Positions 38,311 through 47,610 of a stretch of DNA of 64,000 nucleotides are shown piece after piece. Source of the DNA: Dokdonella_A sp046347015. GTDB lineage: Bacteria > Pseudomonadota > Gammaproteobacteria > Xanthomonadales > Rhodanobacteraceae. The stretch covers positions 1-64,000 of the forward strand of contig JAXMHA010000007.1 of assembly GCA_046347015.1 (NCBI GenBank), read 5' to 3'. The first letter of the stretch is position 1, and every line of letters begins with the position of its first letter. The position numbers and the translations under genes were made by a program. The notes below the pieces were generated by a model. The model made no database searches. It was not told where the DNA came from and saw nothing but the letters and a program-made list of their open reading frames with translations.

Positions 38311-39150
38311 GTGCGAATTGCCGCCATCATCACGTTCTTCGACGACGACGCGTACTTCCCGGCCGCGCTGGCCTCGGTACGTGCGCAGACCCGTCGTCCG
38401 GACGAGATCATCGTCGTCGACGATGCGTCGCCCCCCTGGCTCGCAACGAGCCTCGAGGGCCTTCCGCCCGATGTCCGCGTCATCCGCCACGCCGTGAATC
38501 GCGGTGTCGGCGCGGCGCGCCAGACCGGCGCCGGCGCGACCCGATCGGACTGGCTGGCCTATCTCGACGGCGATGACGAGTGGTGCCCGGAAAAGCTCGA
38601 ACGGCAGGCTGCGTTCCTTCTGCGGCGTCCGGAACTCGATGCGGTGCACACCGGCGTCACGGCATTCCGGCGCGATGGCAGCGAGGCGCATTGCGTGCGC
38701 AAGCCGGACCCGTTGGGAGTCGCGGACGCTCTGCGGGAGACGCACATGTTGCCTTCGGCGCTGCTGCTGCGGCACGCGGCGCTCGATGCCATCGGCGGAT
38801 GGGATACGCGCCGCATCATGACGGAAGACCGCGACCTTGCCATTCGCCTCGCCGTGGCCGGCCGGCGTATCGGTTTCCTCCCCGAACCGCTGACGCGCCT
38901 GCGCCGCTTCGATCACGGCAACCTCACCAGCCGGAAGTGGCGGACCATGCAGGCCGATCTCGCGGTGGTCGCCAAACACCGCATGCTCTACCGCAAGACG
39001 TTGGGCCTCGTCGGTACGCTCGCAGTCTGCGTCGGCGCGGTGGCCGGGCTCAGCCGTGGCACCACGCTGACCGGGCGCTGCCTGCGGAAACTCGCGACGG
39101 TGCTCGCCAGCCGCGGCCCGCCGGTTCCGCCGACGGAGCCCGCTGCGTGA
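38311..39150 (+). CDS. Family 2 glycosyltransferase
   Basis: A 279-residue GT-A fold enzyme. The nucleotide-sugar site appears as IIVVDDASPP and the DxD-type motif as AYLDGDDEW. A later EDRDLAIRLAVAG corresponds to the ED acceptor/base motif of GT2 enzymes. A short hydrophobic segment near the C-terminus (LVGTLAVCVGAVAGL) may associate with the membrane. The GTG start directly abuts the SDR stop codon, so the two are one transcription unit. Acceptor and donor are unknown. Confidence 0.9.
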   Translation: MRIAAIITFFDDDAYFPAALASVRAQTRRPDEIIVVDDASPPWLATSLEGLPPDVRVIRHAVNRGVGAARQTGAGATRSDWLAYLDGDDEWCPEKLERQAAFLLRRPELDAVHTGVTAFRRDGSEAHCVRKPDPLGVADALRETHMLPSALLLRHAALDAIGGWDTRRIMTEDRDLAIRLAVAGRRIGFLPEPLTRLRRFDHGNLTSRKWRTMQADLAVVAKHRMLYRKTLGLVGTLAVCVGAVAGLSRGTTLTGRCLRKLATVLASRGPPVPPTEPAA

Positions 39151-39236
39151 CCGAAGTCACAACGCGGAGATCGCGATCACCGCGGCCGCTTGCGTGGCGA
39201 TAGGATGCGCAGCACGAGCAGGTTGGAACACCACGC

Positions 39237-40937
39237 ATGCAGTTCGGACGCACGCTGTTGTTGCTGCTGATCGGGTTGTCCACCATCGGGCAAGCGCGCG
39301 CGGCGGAATCGATCGCGTTGTCGCGTCTCGAGGGTGCCGCTGGAATCGATGCGACGGATCGGATCGTCGCGGGCGGTTTTGCCGGCCAGTTCGTCCCTGA
39401 ACCCTTCGCGGCGCTGGTGCCATCGCCTGCCGGTGGAACCTGGTATCGCCTCTCCCTGGTTTCGGACTGGGATGAAACCGCGCCACCACTGCTGACCATC
39501 GGCGATCCGGCCGGGCTCGAAGTTCGCGCGTACATGCCACCGGACTACGAGGGTCACGAATCGAGCATTGCCGGTGGCGGGAATCCCGCCGGGTTCTCCG
39601 GGCATGACCTCGTGTTCCCGCTGCCCGGCACGTTGCGCGCGGACGAACCCGTTTACCTCCATGTCGCTCCGGCCACGGCGGTCCCGCGGCCGTTGTCGGT
39701 AACGAGCGTCACGGCCTTCCGGACCGCGGACGTCGTGCGGACGCGGCTCGACGTACTGTTCCCGGCGGTGCAGATCGCGACGATCCTGGTGATGCTGGCA
39801 TTCTTTCTCGCCTTGCGCGACCGGATGTACGCGCACTTCGTCGGCTATGCCGTTTGCCTCCTGCTGTTCGAGATCCTGAGTTCGGGGCTCGCCTACGACC
39901 TTCCGGGGCTTGCGTGGCTGGGGGTGTTCGGCCTCGGCGCGGTATGGCTGTCGGCGCTGGCCGGCCTTGCGTTCGACATCGAGTTCACGCGCCGCTTCCT
40001 CGATACGCGGCGTCGGCTGCCGCGGCTCGACGTGGTGCTCGGCGCGCTGCAGTGGCCGATCCTGGTCGTGGCCGGATGCGCGCTGATTCCGGTCTTGACC
40101 CGCAACGGATGGATCGAAAGCGCCGCAACGCTGGTGTTCCTCGCGGGCATTCCGCTGCTGACGGTCACTGCGTTGAAGTCGTGGTGGCACGGTATGCGCC
40201 ACAGTGCGATTTACCTCGTCGCCTGGTCACCGGGGTTCATCCTGATCGTGCTGCGCGTGCTGCAGATGCGGCTCGAATGGCCGCTTCCGGGTTGGCTCGA
40301 GTTCGGCATCCCGGCGGCACTCGCGTTCGCGAATCTCGTGATCGCCTACGGCCTCGCCGAGTCGACGCTGGCGGTCCGGCATGAACGTGATGCCGCGCAT
40401 CGCCTCGCCGAACGTGACCCACTGACGGGTTTGCTGAACCGCCGTGCGATCCAGCAGCGGTTGCGTACCGCCTTCGCCCACGCGCGTCTTGCCGGAATGC
40501 CGCTGTCGGTATTGTTCATCGACATCGATCATTTCAAGCGCATCAACGACAGTTACGGCCATCGTGCGGGCGACGAATGCCTGCGTGCCGTCGTCGTCCC
40601 GATCGAACGCGAGCTCCGGCACGGCGACCTGATGGGTCGTTACGGTGGGGAGGAATTCGTCGTCGTGCTCGCCAACACCACCGATGCGCAGGCCGAGGCG
40701 GTGGCCGAACGGATCCGCAACCGCGTGCAGAACGAACCGCTGCTCGTTTCCGGGATCCGCATCGAACTCACCGTCAGCATCGGCGTTGCCATGGCCGATG
40801 CGACCGCTCGGACTTCCGATGACCTGATCGAACGCGCCGATGCGGCGCTCTACCGCGCGAAGTCGAGTGGACGCAATCTGGTCGTCAAGCTCGTCGAACC
40901 CGTTTCGTTTGTCGCCGGATCCGAAACCGTGCACTAG
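39237..40937 (+). CDS. 7TM-DISM sensory diguanylate cyclase
   Basis: A 566-residue membrane-bound signalling enzyme. The signal peptide (about 1-22) is followed by a periplasmic domain (to about 170) and seven predicted membrane helices of the 7TMR-DISM type (about 178-380). The C-terminal GGDEF domain starts at ERDPLTGLLNRRAI. The active site is intact (RYGGEEFVVVL), and the inhibitory I-site RHGD lies exactly five residues before GGEEF, so it should make cyclic di-GMP with product inhibition. The ligand sensed outside is unknown; such periplasmic domains often bind carbohydrates. Confidence 0.93.
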   Translation: MQFGRTLLLLLIGLSTIGQARAAESIALSRLEGAAGIDATDRIVAGGFAGQFVPEPFAALVPSPAGGTWYRLSLVSDWDETAPPLLTIGDPAGLEVRAYMPPDYEGHESSIAGGGNPAGFSGHDLVFPLPGTLRADEPVYLHVAPATAVPRPLSVTSVTAFRTADVVRTRLDVLFPAVQIATILVMLAFFLALRDRMYAHFVGYAVCLLLFEILSSGLAYDLPGLAWLGVFGLGAVWLSALAGLAFDIEFTRRFLDTRRRLPRLDVVLGALQWPILVVAGCALIPVLTRNGWIESAATLVFLAGIPLLTVTALKSWWHGMRHSAIYLVAWSPGFILIVLRVLQMRLEWPLPGWLEFGIPAALAFANLVIAYGLAESTLAVRHERDAAHRLAERDPLTGLLNRRAIQQRLRTAFAHARLAGMPLSVLFIDIDHFKRINDSYGHRAGDECLRAVVVPIERELRHGDLMGRYGGEEFVVVLANTTDAQAEAVAERIRNRVQNEPLLVSGIRIELTVSIGVAMADATARTSDDLIERADAALYRAKSSGRNLVVKLVEPVSFVAGSETVH

Positions 40938-41702
40938 GCTGCTGCGCGCCGCGCCGGCCAAATAGTGCTCTCGCTCACTCCGTGAGCGACCGCATTTCAG
41001 TGACTCAAGCTTCCGCACTGCGCGCGGCCCGGAGCAAAAGCTTCCGCTCTTCGAGCGGGTTACTTTCCTTGCGGGGAAAGTAACCAAAGCCATTGCGCCG
41101 GGCAGGCCGGTTGCCGCGACCTCGTGTCGCGGCAACGCTCCTGCGCTTCTCGCCGAATGGCGGCCGCGCCGAACTCGTGCATCCGTGCACTCGATCATGC
41201 GGCGCTTGCTCCGCCATTCGGCTGCGAGGCTCGGCGGCCTGCAACGGCGCTGGCAGAGCTCGCTTCGCTGACGGCCATCCCTGGCCTTCGTTGCGGCAAG
41301 ACTGCGATGACGCAGGCCATGGACGGCCGGACATTGAGCGACCGGCGCTGTTGCGCGCGGCCGAGGCGGCCCTGACGCGCCCGCGGGAAAGGCGCGCATG
41401 TTTGAGCACAAGGATGTGTGAGTTCGCGCCGGCGCGGGCGCGGCAGTGTCCCGCCGAGGGCAGCCGCCGTGACCGGATGTCACGGCGGCCCGGGCGCCCG
41501 GCGCCAATGGTTTTGGCCACTTTTGCCGAAACAAAAGTGGCTCGCTCACGCAGTGAGCGAAAGCACTTCTTGAGGCCGCTCGAAGAGCGGAAGCCTTGCT
41601 TTGAGCCCCGCGCAGCACCAAAGTCCGGGTTCGCGAGCCTGTCCCGAGCCCATCGAGGGATTCATCCGCATCCCGCGTCACTCGCGGGGTGGGAAAGACG
41701 CA
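40938..41702. other. Gene-free region carrying palindromic repeat copy 2
   Basis: Between the diguanylate cyclase and fadE, which converge here, lies about 765 bases with no credible gene. The element proper is 41033-41600. It is flanked by further hairpin units, CGCTCAC-TCC-GTGAGCG at 40972-40988 and CGCTCAC-GCA-GTGAGCG at 41543-41559. Confidence 0.7.
41033..41600 (-). repeat. Palindromic non-coding repeat element, copy 2 (inverted)
   Basis: This is the same element as at 17364-17961 in reverse orientation. Its outer ends carry CTTCCGCTCTTCGAGCGG (from 41041) and the complement (41576-41593). Hairpins are GGTTACTTTCC/GGAAAGTAACC (41058-41085), the GTTGCCGCGAC-type stem (about 41110-41136), the CCGCCGTGAC-type stem (about 41464-41489), and GCCACTTTTG/CAAAAGTGGC (41516-41541). 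Compared with copy 1, the stems have different sequences that remain complementary. The centre differs by small insertions (for example around 41251-41270). Confidence 0.9.
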
Positions 41703-44123
41703 TCAATGCAGGTTGCGAAACGTTTCCGGGTCGAACGCATCGACCTGGATGACTTCTTCCCGCGCGTCTCGCGCATCGTTCAACAATTCGTATTCGGCAC
41801 CGGTGATGACGCCTGCGGCGACGCCGAGTTCGTCGAGTAACCATCCTGGCGCATGGTCGAGCCGCCCGGCCCGCACCGCATCGCGCAACTTGGTTTCGAT
41901 GGGCAGCGCGCGCACGGCCTTGTCGAGCGCGGCTTCGAGCGCGCCGAGGCCGACTTCGCCCGGAGGCGGCACGAACACGTCCGGGGTCAGGGTCCGCCGT
42001 GCCTCGCGGTCTTCGAGGATCGTGCGCGCGACGCTGCGGCTCAACCGGTCCGCCGGTGGCCGGAACCGCGCGCCGAGCGGGAATACCAGCGAGCGCAGCC
42101 ACCAGGCGACCGGGCGGTTCGGCAGGTTGTCGATCACGCCACGCAGGGCTTCCTGGATCCGGTACAGGCAAAGTTCGACCGACCAACGCAACAGCGCGAA
42201 GTTGGACGACGTCTTGGGGCCGTCGTGATAGCGTTTGGCGGCGGCACTCGCGAGGTACAGGTAGGCGAGGGCGTCGGCGAGCCGGCCGGACAGCATCTCG
42301 CGTCGCTTCAGGGCCGCGCCGAGCGTTCCCATCGCGGTGTCGGAGACGATCGCGAATGCCGCCGAGAGCCGGGACAGGTGCTGCAGGTAGCGGGTGGTGT
42401 CGTGTGCGTCCGGGTGGCCCGCGAGCCGCGATCCGGACAGGGCCAGCAGCAACGCGCGCACGCTCCGCGTGAACAGGAAATTGACGTGGCCGAAGATCGC
42501 GCGGTCGAACGCGGCAAGGTCGTTGGCCGCGACCGATGCGATCTCGTCGTGCACGAACGGATGGCAGCGGATCGCGCCCTGTCCGTAGATGATCATCGAA
42601 CGGGTCAGGATGTTCGCGCCCTCGACGGTGATGCCGATCGGCACCGCGGCCCACGCCCGCGCGAGCGTGTTGCGCGGCCCGCGCTGGATCGCCGTTCCGG
42701 CGCGGATGTCCATCGCGTCGGTGACGACCTGGCGCATGCTGTCGGTGAGGTACGCCTTGACGATCGAGCCGATCACCGCGGGCTCTTCGCCACTGTCGAG
42801 CGCGCCACAGGTCAGGTCGCGTGCCGCGCCCATCATGTAAGTCAGCCCGGCAATCCGCGCCAGTGGTTCCTCGATGCCCTCGAAGCGGCCGATCGGCGTG
42901 TCGAACTGCTCACGCACCGTCGCGTACGCGCCGGACGTGCGCGTCGCCATCTGCGCGGCGCCGACCGCCAACGCCGGCAACGAGATGGAACGTCCGGCGG
43001 CGAGGCATTCCATCAGCATCCGCCAGCCGTGGCCGATTCCCTCGCGGCCACCGATCACCGCATCGAGCGGCACGCGCACGTCGCGGCCGACTGTCGGGCC
43101 GTTCTGGAACGGCACGCCCATCGGGTCGTGGCGCTGGCCGATTTCGACGCCCGGCGTGGCGCGTGGCACCAGGGCCAGCGTGATTCCGCGATCGCCGGGC
43201 GGACCCACGAGGCCGTCCGGATCCTCGAGCCGGAACGCGACGCCGATCAGCGTGGCGACCGGCGCCAACGTGATGTAGCGCTTCTTCCAGGTAAGGCGCA
43301 CCGTCAGGGTTTCGACGCCGTCGACGACGGTCTTCTCGACGACGCCGGTCGATTGCGTCGCGGCCGCGTCGGAGCCCGCTTCGGGACCGGTCAGCGCGAA
43401 GCACGGGATCTCGTCGCCACTCGCAAGCTGCGGCAGATGACGCCGCCTCTGCGCATCGGTGCCGTACTTCACCAGCAGTTCGCCGGGCCCGAGCGAGTTC
43501 GGCACCATGACCGTCACCGCGGCGGCGACCGAGCGGCTGGCGATCCGGGTCACCACGCGCGAATGGGCGGTGGCCGAGAAGCCGAGTCCGCCGAACTCCT
43601 TCGGAATGATCATGCCGAAGAAGCGGTGCTCGCGCAGGAATGCCCAGATGGCCGGCGGCAGGTCACGCTGCTGGTGGATCGCCCAGTCGTCGAGGCGGCG
43701 GCACAATTCCTCCACCGGGCCGTCGAGGAACGCCTGCTCCTCCGCGGAAAGCCCGCGGATGTCGAAGCCGAGCAGCTTCGCGAAATCCGGCTGGCCGCCG
43801 AACAAGTCTCCATCCCACCACACGCTGCCGGCTTCGAGCGCGACGCGTTCGGTTTCGCCGAGGCGGGGCAGCAGCTTCGCGTAGCCCGGCATCACGAAGC
43901 GCGAGATCAGGAGGCGGCGCAGCGGCGGGATGCCGGTGAGGATCGCGACGATGATCCCGATCACGGCGCAGAGTCCGAACAACAGCGGATGGGCGATGCC
44001 TGCAAGCCGCCAGCCGGCGAGGCAAACCGCGCCGGCGGCAACCCAGGCGAGAAATCCGAGGCCGCGGAACGCGAGTGCAAGCAGCACGGCCACGGCGACG
44101 ATGAGGATGATGACGGTTACCAC
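41703..44123 (-). CDS. fadE: Acyl-CoA dehydrogenase of the FadE type
   Basis: An 806-residue protein, matching the length of E. coli FadE (814). Two membrane segments at the N-terminus (VTVIILIVAVAVLLALAFRG and a second to about 65) precede the dehydrogenase core. The FAD/substrate loop is CFALTGPEAGSDAAA. The VEGANILTRSMIIYGQGAI region carries the expected catalytic Glu. The long C-terminal DUF1974 domain ends near residue 806. It catalyses the first step of beta-oxidation. It starts with GTG. It is divergent from the AMP nucleosidase gene. Confidence 0.93.
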   Translation of the reverse strand: MVTVIILIVAVAVLLALAFRGLGFLAWVAAGAVCLAGWRLAGIAHPLLFGLCAVIGIIVAILTGIPPLRRLLISRFVMPGYAKLLPRLGETERVALEAGSVWWDGDLFGGQPDFAKLLGFDIRGLSAEEQAFLDGPVEELCRRLDDWAIHQQRDLPPAIWAFLREHRFFGMIIPKEFGGLGFSATAHSRVVTRIASRSVAAAVTVMVPNSLGPGELLVKYGTDAQRRRHLPQLASGDEIPCFALTGPEAGSDAAATQSTGVVEKTVVDGVETLTVRLTWKKRYITLAPVATLIGVAFRLEDPDGLVGPPGDRGITLALVPRATPGVEIGQRHDPMGVPFQNGPTVGRDVRVPLDAVIGGREGIGHGWRMLMECLAAGRSISLPALAVGAAQMATRTSGAYATVREQFDTPIGRFEGIEEPLARIAGLTYMMGAARDLTCGALDSGEEPAVIGSIVKAYLTDSMRQVVTDAMDIRAGTAIQRGPRNTLARAWAAVPIGITVEGANILTRSMIIYGQGAIRCHPFVHDEIASVAANDLAAFDRAIFGHVNFLFTRSVRALLLALSGSRLAGHPDAHDTTRYLQHLSRLSAAFAIVSDTAMGTLGAALKRREMLSGRLADALAYLYLASAAAKRYHDGPKTSSNFALLRWSVELCLYRIQEALRGVIDNLPNRPVAWWLRSLVFPLGARFRPPADRLSRSVARTILEDREARRTLTPDVFVPPPGEVGLGALEAALDKAVRALPIETKLRDAVRAGRLDHAPGWLLDELGVAAGVITGAEYELLNDARDAREEVIQVDAFDPETFRNLH

Positions 44124-44383
44124 GATGAACTCCCGCGGCTACGGATTCTCCGCACGGCTCTCTCTTCCCGGCAGCATGCGCGTCGCCGATGCTCGCAATC
44201 GCCGTGCACGCGCCAGTACACTTCGGCTGCCGGGTATGGCCGCCGCGCAGCCTACCGGCGCCGGCGCCGGATATCCGGAGACTCCCGATGCGCGGATTAT
44301 GCCGTCCGGCATGCTGAACATCGGCGGACCCGGGTGCGCTCGGCAAGCCGGTTTCACGCTGACAGAAGGCGGGGAGGGCAACG

Positions 44384-45199
44384 ATGGTCGACAAGCAGGA
44401 AATCGTCCGCGACTGGCTGCCGCGTTACACCGGCACGCCGCTCGACGAGTTCGGCGACTACGTGCTGCTGACCAACTTCAGCCACTACGTCGACGTTTTT
44501 GCCGGCATCGTCGGCGCCGAGATGCGCGGCCGCGACAAGGCCATGCCGAACGCGACCGCCGACGGCATCACGATGATCGACTTCGGCATGGGCAGCCCCA
44601 ATGCGGCGACGGTGATGGACCTGCTGTCCGCGGTGCGCCCGAAGGCCGCGTTGTTCCTCGGCAAGTGCGGTGGCCTCAAGAAGAAGAACGCGCTCGGTGA
44701 CCTCGTGCTGCCGATTGCCGCGATCCGCGGCGAGGGCACGTCGAACGACTACCTGCCGCCCGAAGTTCCGGCGTTGCCGGCGTTCCAGCTCCAGCGCGGC
44801 GTGTCGACGATGATCCGCGACTTCGGCCGCGACTACTGGACCGGCACCGTGTACTCGACCAACCGCCGCGTCTGGGAACACGACACCGGATTCAAGGCTT
44901 ACCTGCGCAAGACCCGCTGCATGGCGATCGACATGGAAACCGCGACCATCTTCGCGGCCGGCTTTGCCAACGAGATCCCGTCCGGCGCGCTGCTGCTGGT
45001 GTCGGACCAGCCGATGATCCCGAGCGGCGTCAAGACCGCCGCCAGTGACCGTGCCGTAACGGCCGAGTTCGTCGATGCGCACATCCGCATCGGCATCGAA
45101 GCCCTGAAGCTCGTCCGCCGCCACGGCCGCAGCGTCAAGCACCTGCGGTTCGAGGAAGACCTCGAATCCGGGCCGGACGAGGAAACGGTCGCGAACTGA
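44384..45199 (+). CDS. amn: AMP nucleosidase, short form
   Basis: A 271-residue protein with the nucleoside-phosphorylase fold. It hydrolyses AMP to adenine and ribose 5-phosphate. Recognisable parts are MIDFGMGSPNAATVMDLL, ALFLGKCGGLKKKN, AIRGEGTSNDYLP, and the MAIDMETATIFAAGFAN stretch with the conserved EMET-like substrate motif. VSDQPMIPSGVKT follows. It lacks the N-terminal regulatory domain of the 484-residue E. coli enzyme. The ATG follows GGGAGGGCAACG. Confidence 0.9.
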   Translation: MVDKQEIVRDWLPRYTGTPLDEFGDYVLLTNFSHYVDVFAGIVGAEMRGRDKAMPNATADGITMIDFGMGSPNAATVMDLLSAVRPKAALFLGKCGGLKKKNALGDLVLPIAAIRGEGTSNDYLPPEVPALPAFQLQRGVSTMIRDFGRDYWTGTVYSTNRRVWEHDTGFKAYLRKTRCMAIDMETATIFAAGFANEIPSGALLLVSDQPMIPSGVKTAASDRAVTAEFVDAHIRIGIEALKLVRRHGRSVKHLRFEEDLESGPDEETVAN

Positions 45200-45309
45200 G
45201 CATTCCGGTCCGCGGACGGGAAACGATTCCGCTCCGTGGGCAACCGCTCGACCGGGGCGTACTCTTTTCGGCGACGGGATTGCGGTCGGGGCGCGTGTCC
45301 GACCCGGCG

Positions 45310-46827
45310 TCACGGTGCCTCGAACGAATCCGCGAAGATCCGGTCGGGCCCCGTGAATTCGCTGGTGCGTCCCATCGCGTCGGTGGTCGTGGCGGCCAGC
45401 GCGTGGCCTTGCGGGCCGGGAACGGTGAAATCCCGCCATTGCTGGGCATCACCGGCATCGATCATGTCGCTGCCCAGCCACTGCACGCCTTCGGCGTCGT
45501 CCACGCCCGCGGCGAGGTAGAAATCCACGCGCAGCGGATAGGCAGCATTCGCCGTGGCGGTGTCGACGCGATAACGCACGGTGTATTGGCCGGCGCTCCA
45601 CGTGTAGCCGCCGAGATCGGGATGATTCATCAGCAGGTTCGCACCGCTGTCGGCATCGTCGGGGTCGTTGGGCGTGCGCCCGTTTTCGTCGAGGTCGATG
45701 CCGAGGCCGTTGTCATGCAGGCTGTTGCCGACGACTTCGGTCACGGCGTTGGCACCGCCCGCGACCACGACTGCCGGGCCGGAATTCCATGCGATCAGGT
45801 TGCCGCCGCCGATGATCGGCCAGCCGTTCACGACCGGCGAGTTGGTTCCCCAGCGCACGCCGCCGGCCAGGTTCGGCATCGGGGTCACTCCGTCCGCTCC
45901 GACGCCGATGTGGTTGCCTTCGACGCGGAACGCCATTCCGTCGGCGCCGAATCCGAGCAAGTGCACGCCGAAGCCGCCGGCCGATCCGATCACATTGCGT
46001 GCTCCGGGGTCGCTGCCGCCGATTTGTGCGGCGCCGCCGGGGAGCATGCGCAAGTGAATCGCGTCGCCCGATAGCGGCAGCGGCGCCAGTCCGTTGCGGG
46101 TGGTGCCAATGAGATTGCCCTGCACTGTGACGCTGGCCGAGGACTGGCTCCAGATGGCGCCGCTCTCGGCGACGATGAGGTTGCGCTTGGCCGGCGTCGT
46201 GCCGCCGATGTACCAAATGCCGCTGTTGAAGACGATGGCATTCTGCGTGCCGGCGGAGGTGAGTCCATCGACGTCGGTGCCGATGTGGCAACCTTCGATG
46301 CGGAAGGTCGCAGGTGATGCCGAGCCCAGGTTGATGGGAGCAGGGAAATGGCTGATGGCGAGGCCGCGAAACGTCGCCTCACCACTGGTGAGGCCAAGAC
46401 CGATCGGGAAATTGCAGTTGCTGCAGTTCACGCCTGAAATTTCGATTGCGATGGTACCGTTCAAGCCGCCCTGCGCGGGCGTTGCCGTATTCGCCACGGC
46501 ACCGGGCTGGGTCAAGCCGTCGATCGTGAGCGACTCGTTGATCGCACCGAGATACCCCGTCGGCGCGATGACGTGCGGCCCGCTGCCCGGGATTGCGAAC
46601 GCAATCACGTCGACCGTCGGCGCCGGTTGGCCGGCGCTGCAATCGTCGTTGACCGCAAGGTTGGTGTTGGTCGCCTGCAGCGCCTCGCGCAGCGTGCACG
46701 AACCGTCGGCAGCAGAGCCATCGGCATCGCTGTTGACCGTGACCGTCGCCGCCGGCGCGCCTTGCGCGAGTGCCATCGCGGCGATGCAGGCGGCGGACAG
46801 GCCGGACTTCGGGATCGACTGTGACAT
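45310..46827 (-). CDS. Secreted CSLREA-domain right-handed beta-helix protein
   Basis: A 505-residue exported protein. The signal peptide (ending GAPAA) is followed by a CSLREA-type motif (VNSDADGSAADGSCTLREAL) close to the mature N-terminus. The middle shows short repeated turns typical of parallel beta-helices (VTVQGNLIGTTRNGLAPLPL, FRVEGNHIGVGADGVTPMP, EVVGNSLHDNGLGIDLD). The C-terminal beta-domain reads TVRYRVDTATANAAYPLRVDFY. It ends PDRIFADSFEAP, a variant of the tail motif on three other exported proteins here. The function is unknown; surface or polysaccharide-related roles are known for the fold. Confidence 0.88.
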   Translation of the reverse strand: MSQSIPKSGLSAACIAAMALAQGAPAATVTVNSDADGSAADGSCTLREALQATNTNLAVNDDCSAGQPAPTVDVIAFAIPGSGPHVIAPTGYLGAINESLTIDGLTQPGAVANTATPAQGGLNGTIAIEISGVNCSNCNFPIGLGLTSGEATFRGLAISHFPAPINLGSASPATFRIEGCHIGTDVDGLTSAGTQNAIVFNSGIWYIGGTTPAKRNLIVAESGAIWSQSSASVTVQGNLIGTTRNGLAPLPLSGDAIHLRMLPGGAAQIGGSDPGARNVIGSAGGFGVHLLGFGADGMAFRVEGNHIGVGADGVTPMPNLAGGVRWGTNSPVVNGWPIIGGGNLIAWNSGPAVVVAGGANAVTEVVGNSLHDNGLGIDLDENGRTPNDPDDADSGANLLMNHPDLGGYTWSAGQYTVRYRVDTATANAAYPLRVDFYLAAGVDDAEGVQWLGSDMIDAGDAQQWRDFTVPGPQGHALAATTTDAMGRTSEFTGPDRIFADSFEAP

Positions 46828-46845
46828 GTCGGGGCCGTCGCCTCG

Positions 46846-47166
46846 TCAGCGGCCCGGAGCCGTGTACAGCGGTGACTTCTTGACCGCCGCATCGACTTCC
46901 TCGGGCGTCATGAGCAGCGAGGTTTGCGAGACCGCGCCGCCGCCCGCGGCCACCGTGAGCGCGACGGCGGCGCCACTTTCGGCGTCCGGAAAGTCGATGA
47001 TGACGTAGGCATCCGTGTCGCCGAACGCGAAGTAGAACGACTCGACCTTGCCGCCGACCGACCTGGCGGCCTTCTGCACGGCGGCGCGCCGCTTGGAACC
47101 ACCGTCCTTGATCAGTCCCTTGGCGCCGTCGGCGGTGTAGTTCACCCTCACCATGTACTTGGGCAT
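46846..47166 (-). CDS. GYD-domain protein
   Basis: A 106-residue cytoplasmic protein of the GYD family: MPKYMVRVNYTADGAKGLIK, then GGKVESFYFAFGDTDAYVIIDFPD, where GDTDAY is the family's G-x-D-x hallmark. These are small ferredoxin-like dimeric proteins of unknown biochemical role. The ATG follows a GGAG-type site on the minus strand. Its stop codon is 19 bases upstream of the CSLREA gene, which suggests one transcript. Confidence 0.88.
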   Translation of the reverse strand: MPKYMVRVNYTADGAKGLIKDGGSKRRAAVQKAARSVGGKVESFYFAFGDTDAYVIIDFPDAESGAAVALTVAAGGGAVSQTSLLMTPEEVDAAVKKSPLYTAPGR

Positions 47167-47610
47167 CGTGGTCTCCCGTGAGTGTCAGTCGGCCCCGGCG
47201 GATGCGTTCGTGCGTTTCGACGGGGGAAAGTGAGCGTTTGCCCGGACGTGCCGGATGGCCGGGCAGGCGGAGAATCGCATCCTCGATTCGAATGCATATC
47301 GCGAACATAGGCCAGGAGTGGAAACTCGGCAATCGAAAAAAGGAATGCTGCCATTCCCCGGGCGAAGGGCGTCGCCGGACGTCCCGCTCGACTCAGCCAT
47401 GGATGCCCTGCTCGAACCCGGGCTGGCGGTACTGGAACGGCCTGCCGGCCGCTCGCAACACTGTTGGTGAAGGTAGACAGGCGGCCTGTCGCGATGCATA
47501 CGCCCCGAGACCGAGGCCCGATCGGCCTTTGAGGCGATTCCGGCCGGGTGTGCGTTGCCTAGACTCGCACTTTTCGCCGTGGGTTCACGGCATGCCCGGT
47601 CGGATTCGTC
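47167..47610. other. Gene-free leader region of the second TonB receptor
   Basis: 444 bases between divergent genes. The A/T-richer part (47290-47345) probably holds promoters. No cobalamin or other named riboswitch could be recognised. A minus-strand hairpin with T-run lies at 47336-47357. Confidence 0.4.
47336..47357 (-). terminator. Small intrinsic-terminator-like hairpin
   Basis: Read on the minus strand, GGAATG-GCAG-CATTCC is followed directly by six T. The stem is only 6 bp. No gene lies upstream on that strand, so it could end an unannotated leader or small RNA, or attenuate the GYD gene. Confidence 0.35.

Noticed and set aside
47167..47610. Cobalamin riboswitch before the second TonB receptor
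   Set aside because: No B12-box-like sequence or matching fold was seen.
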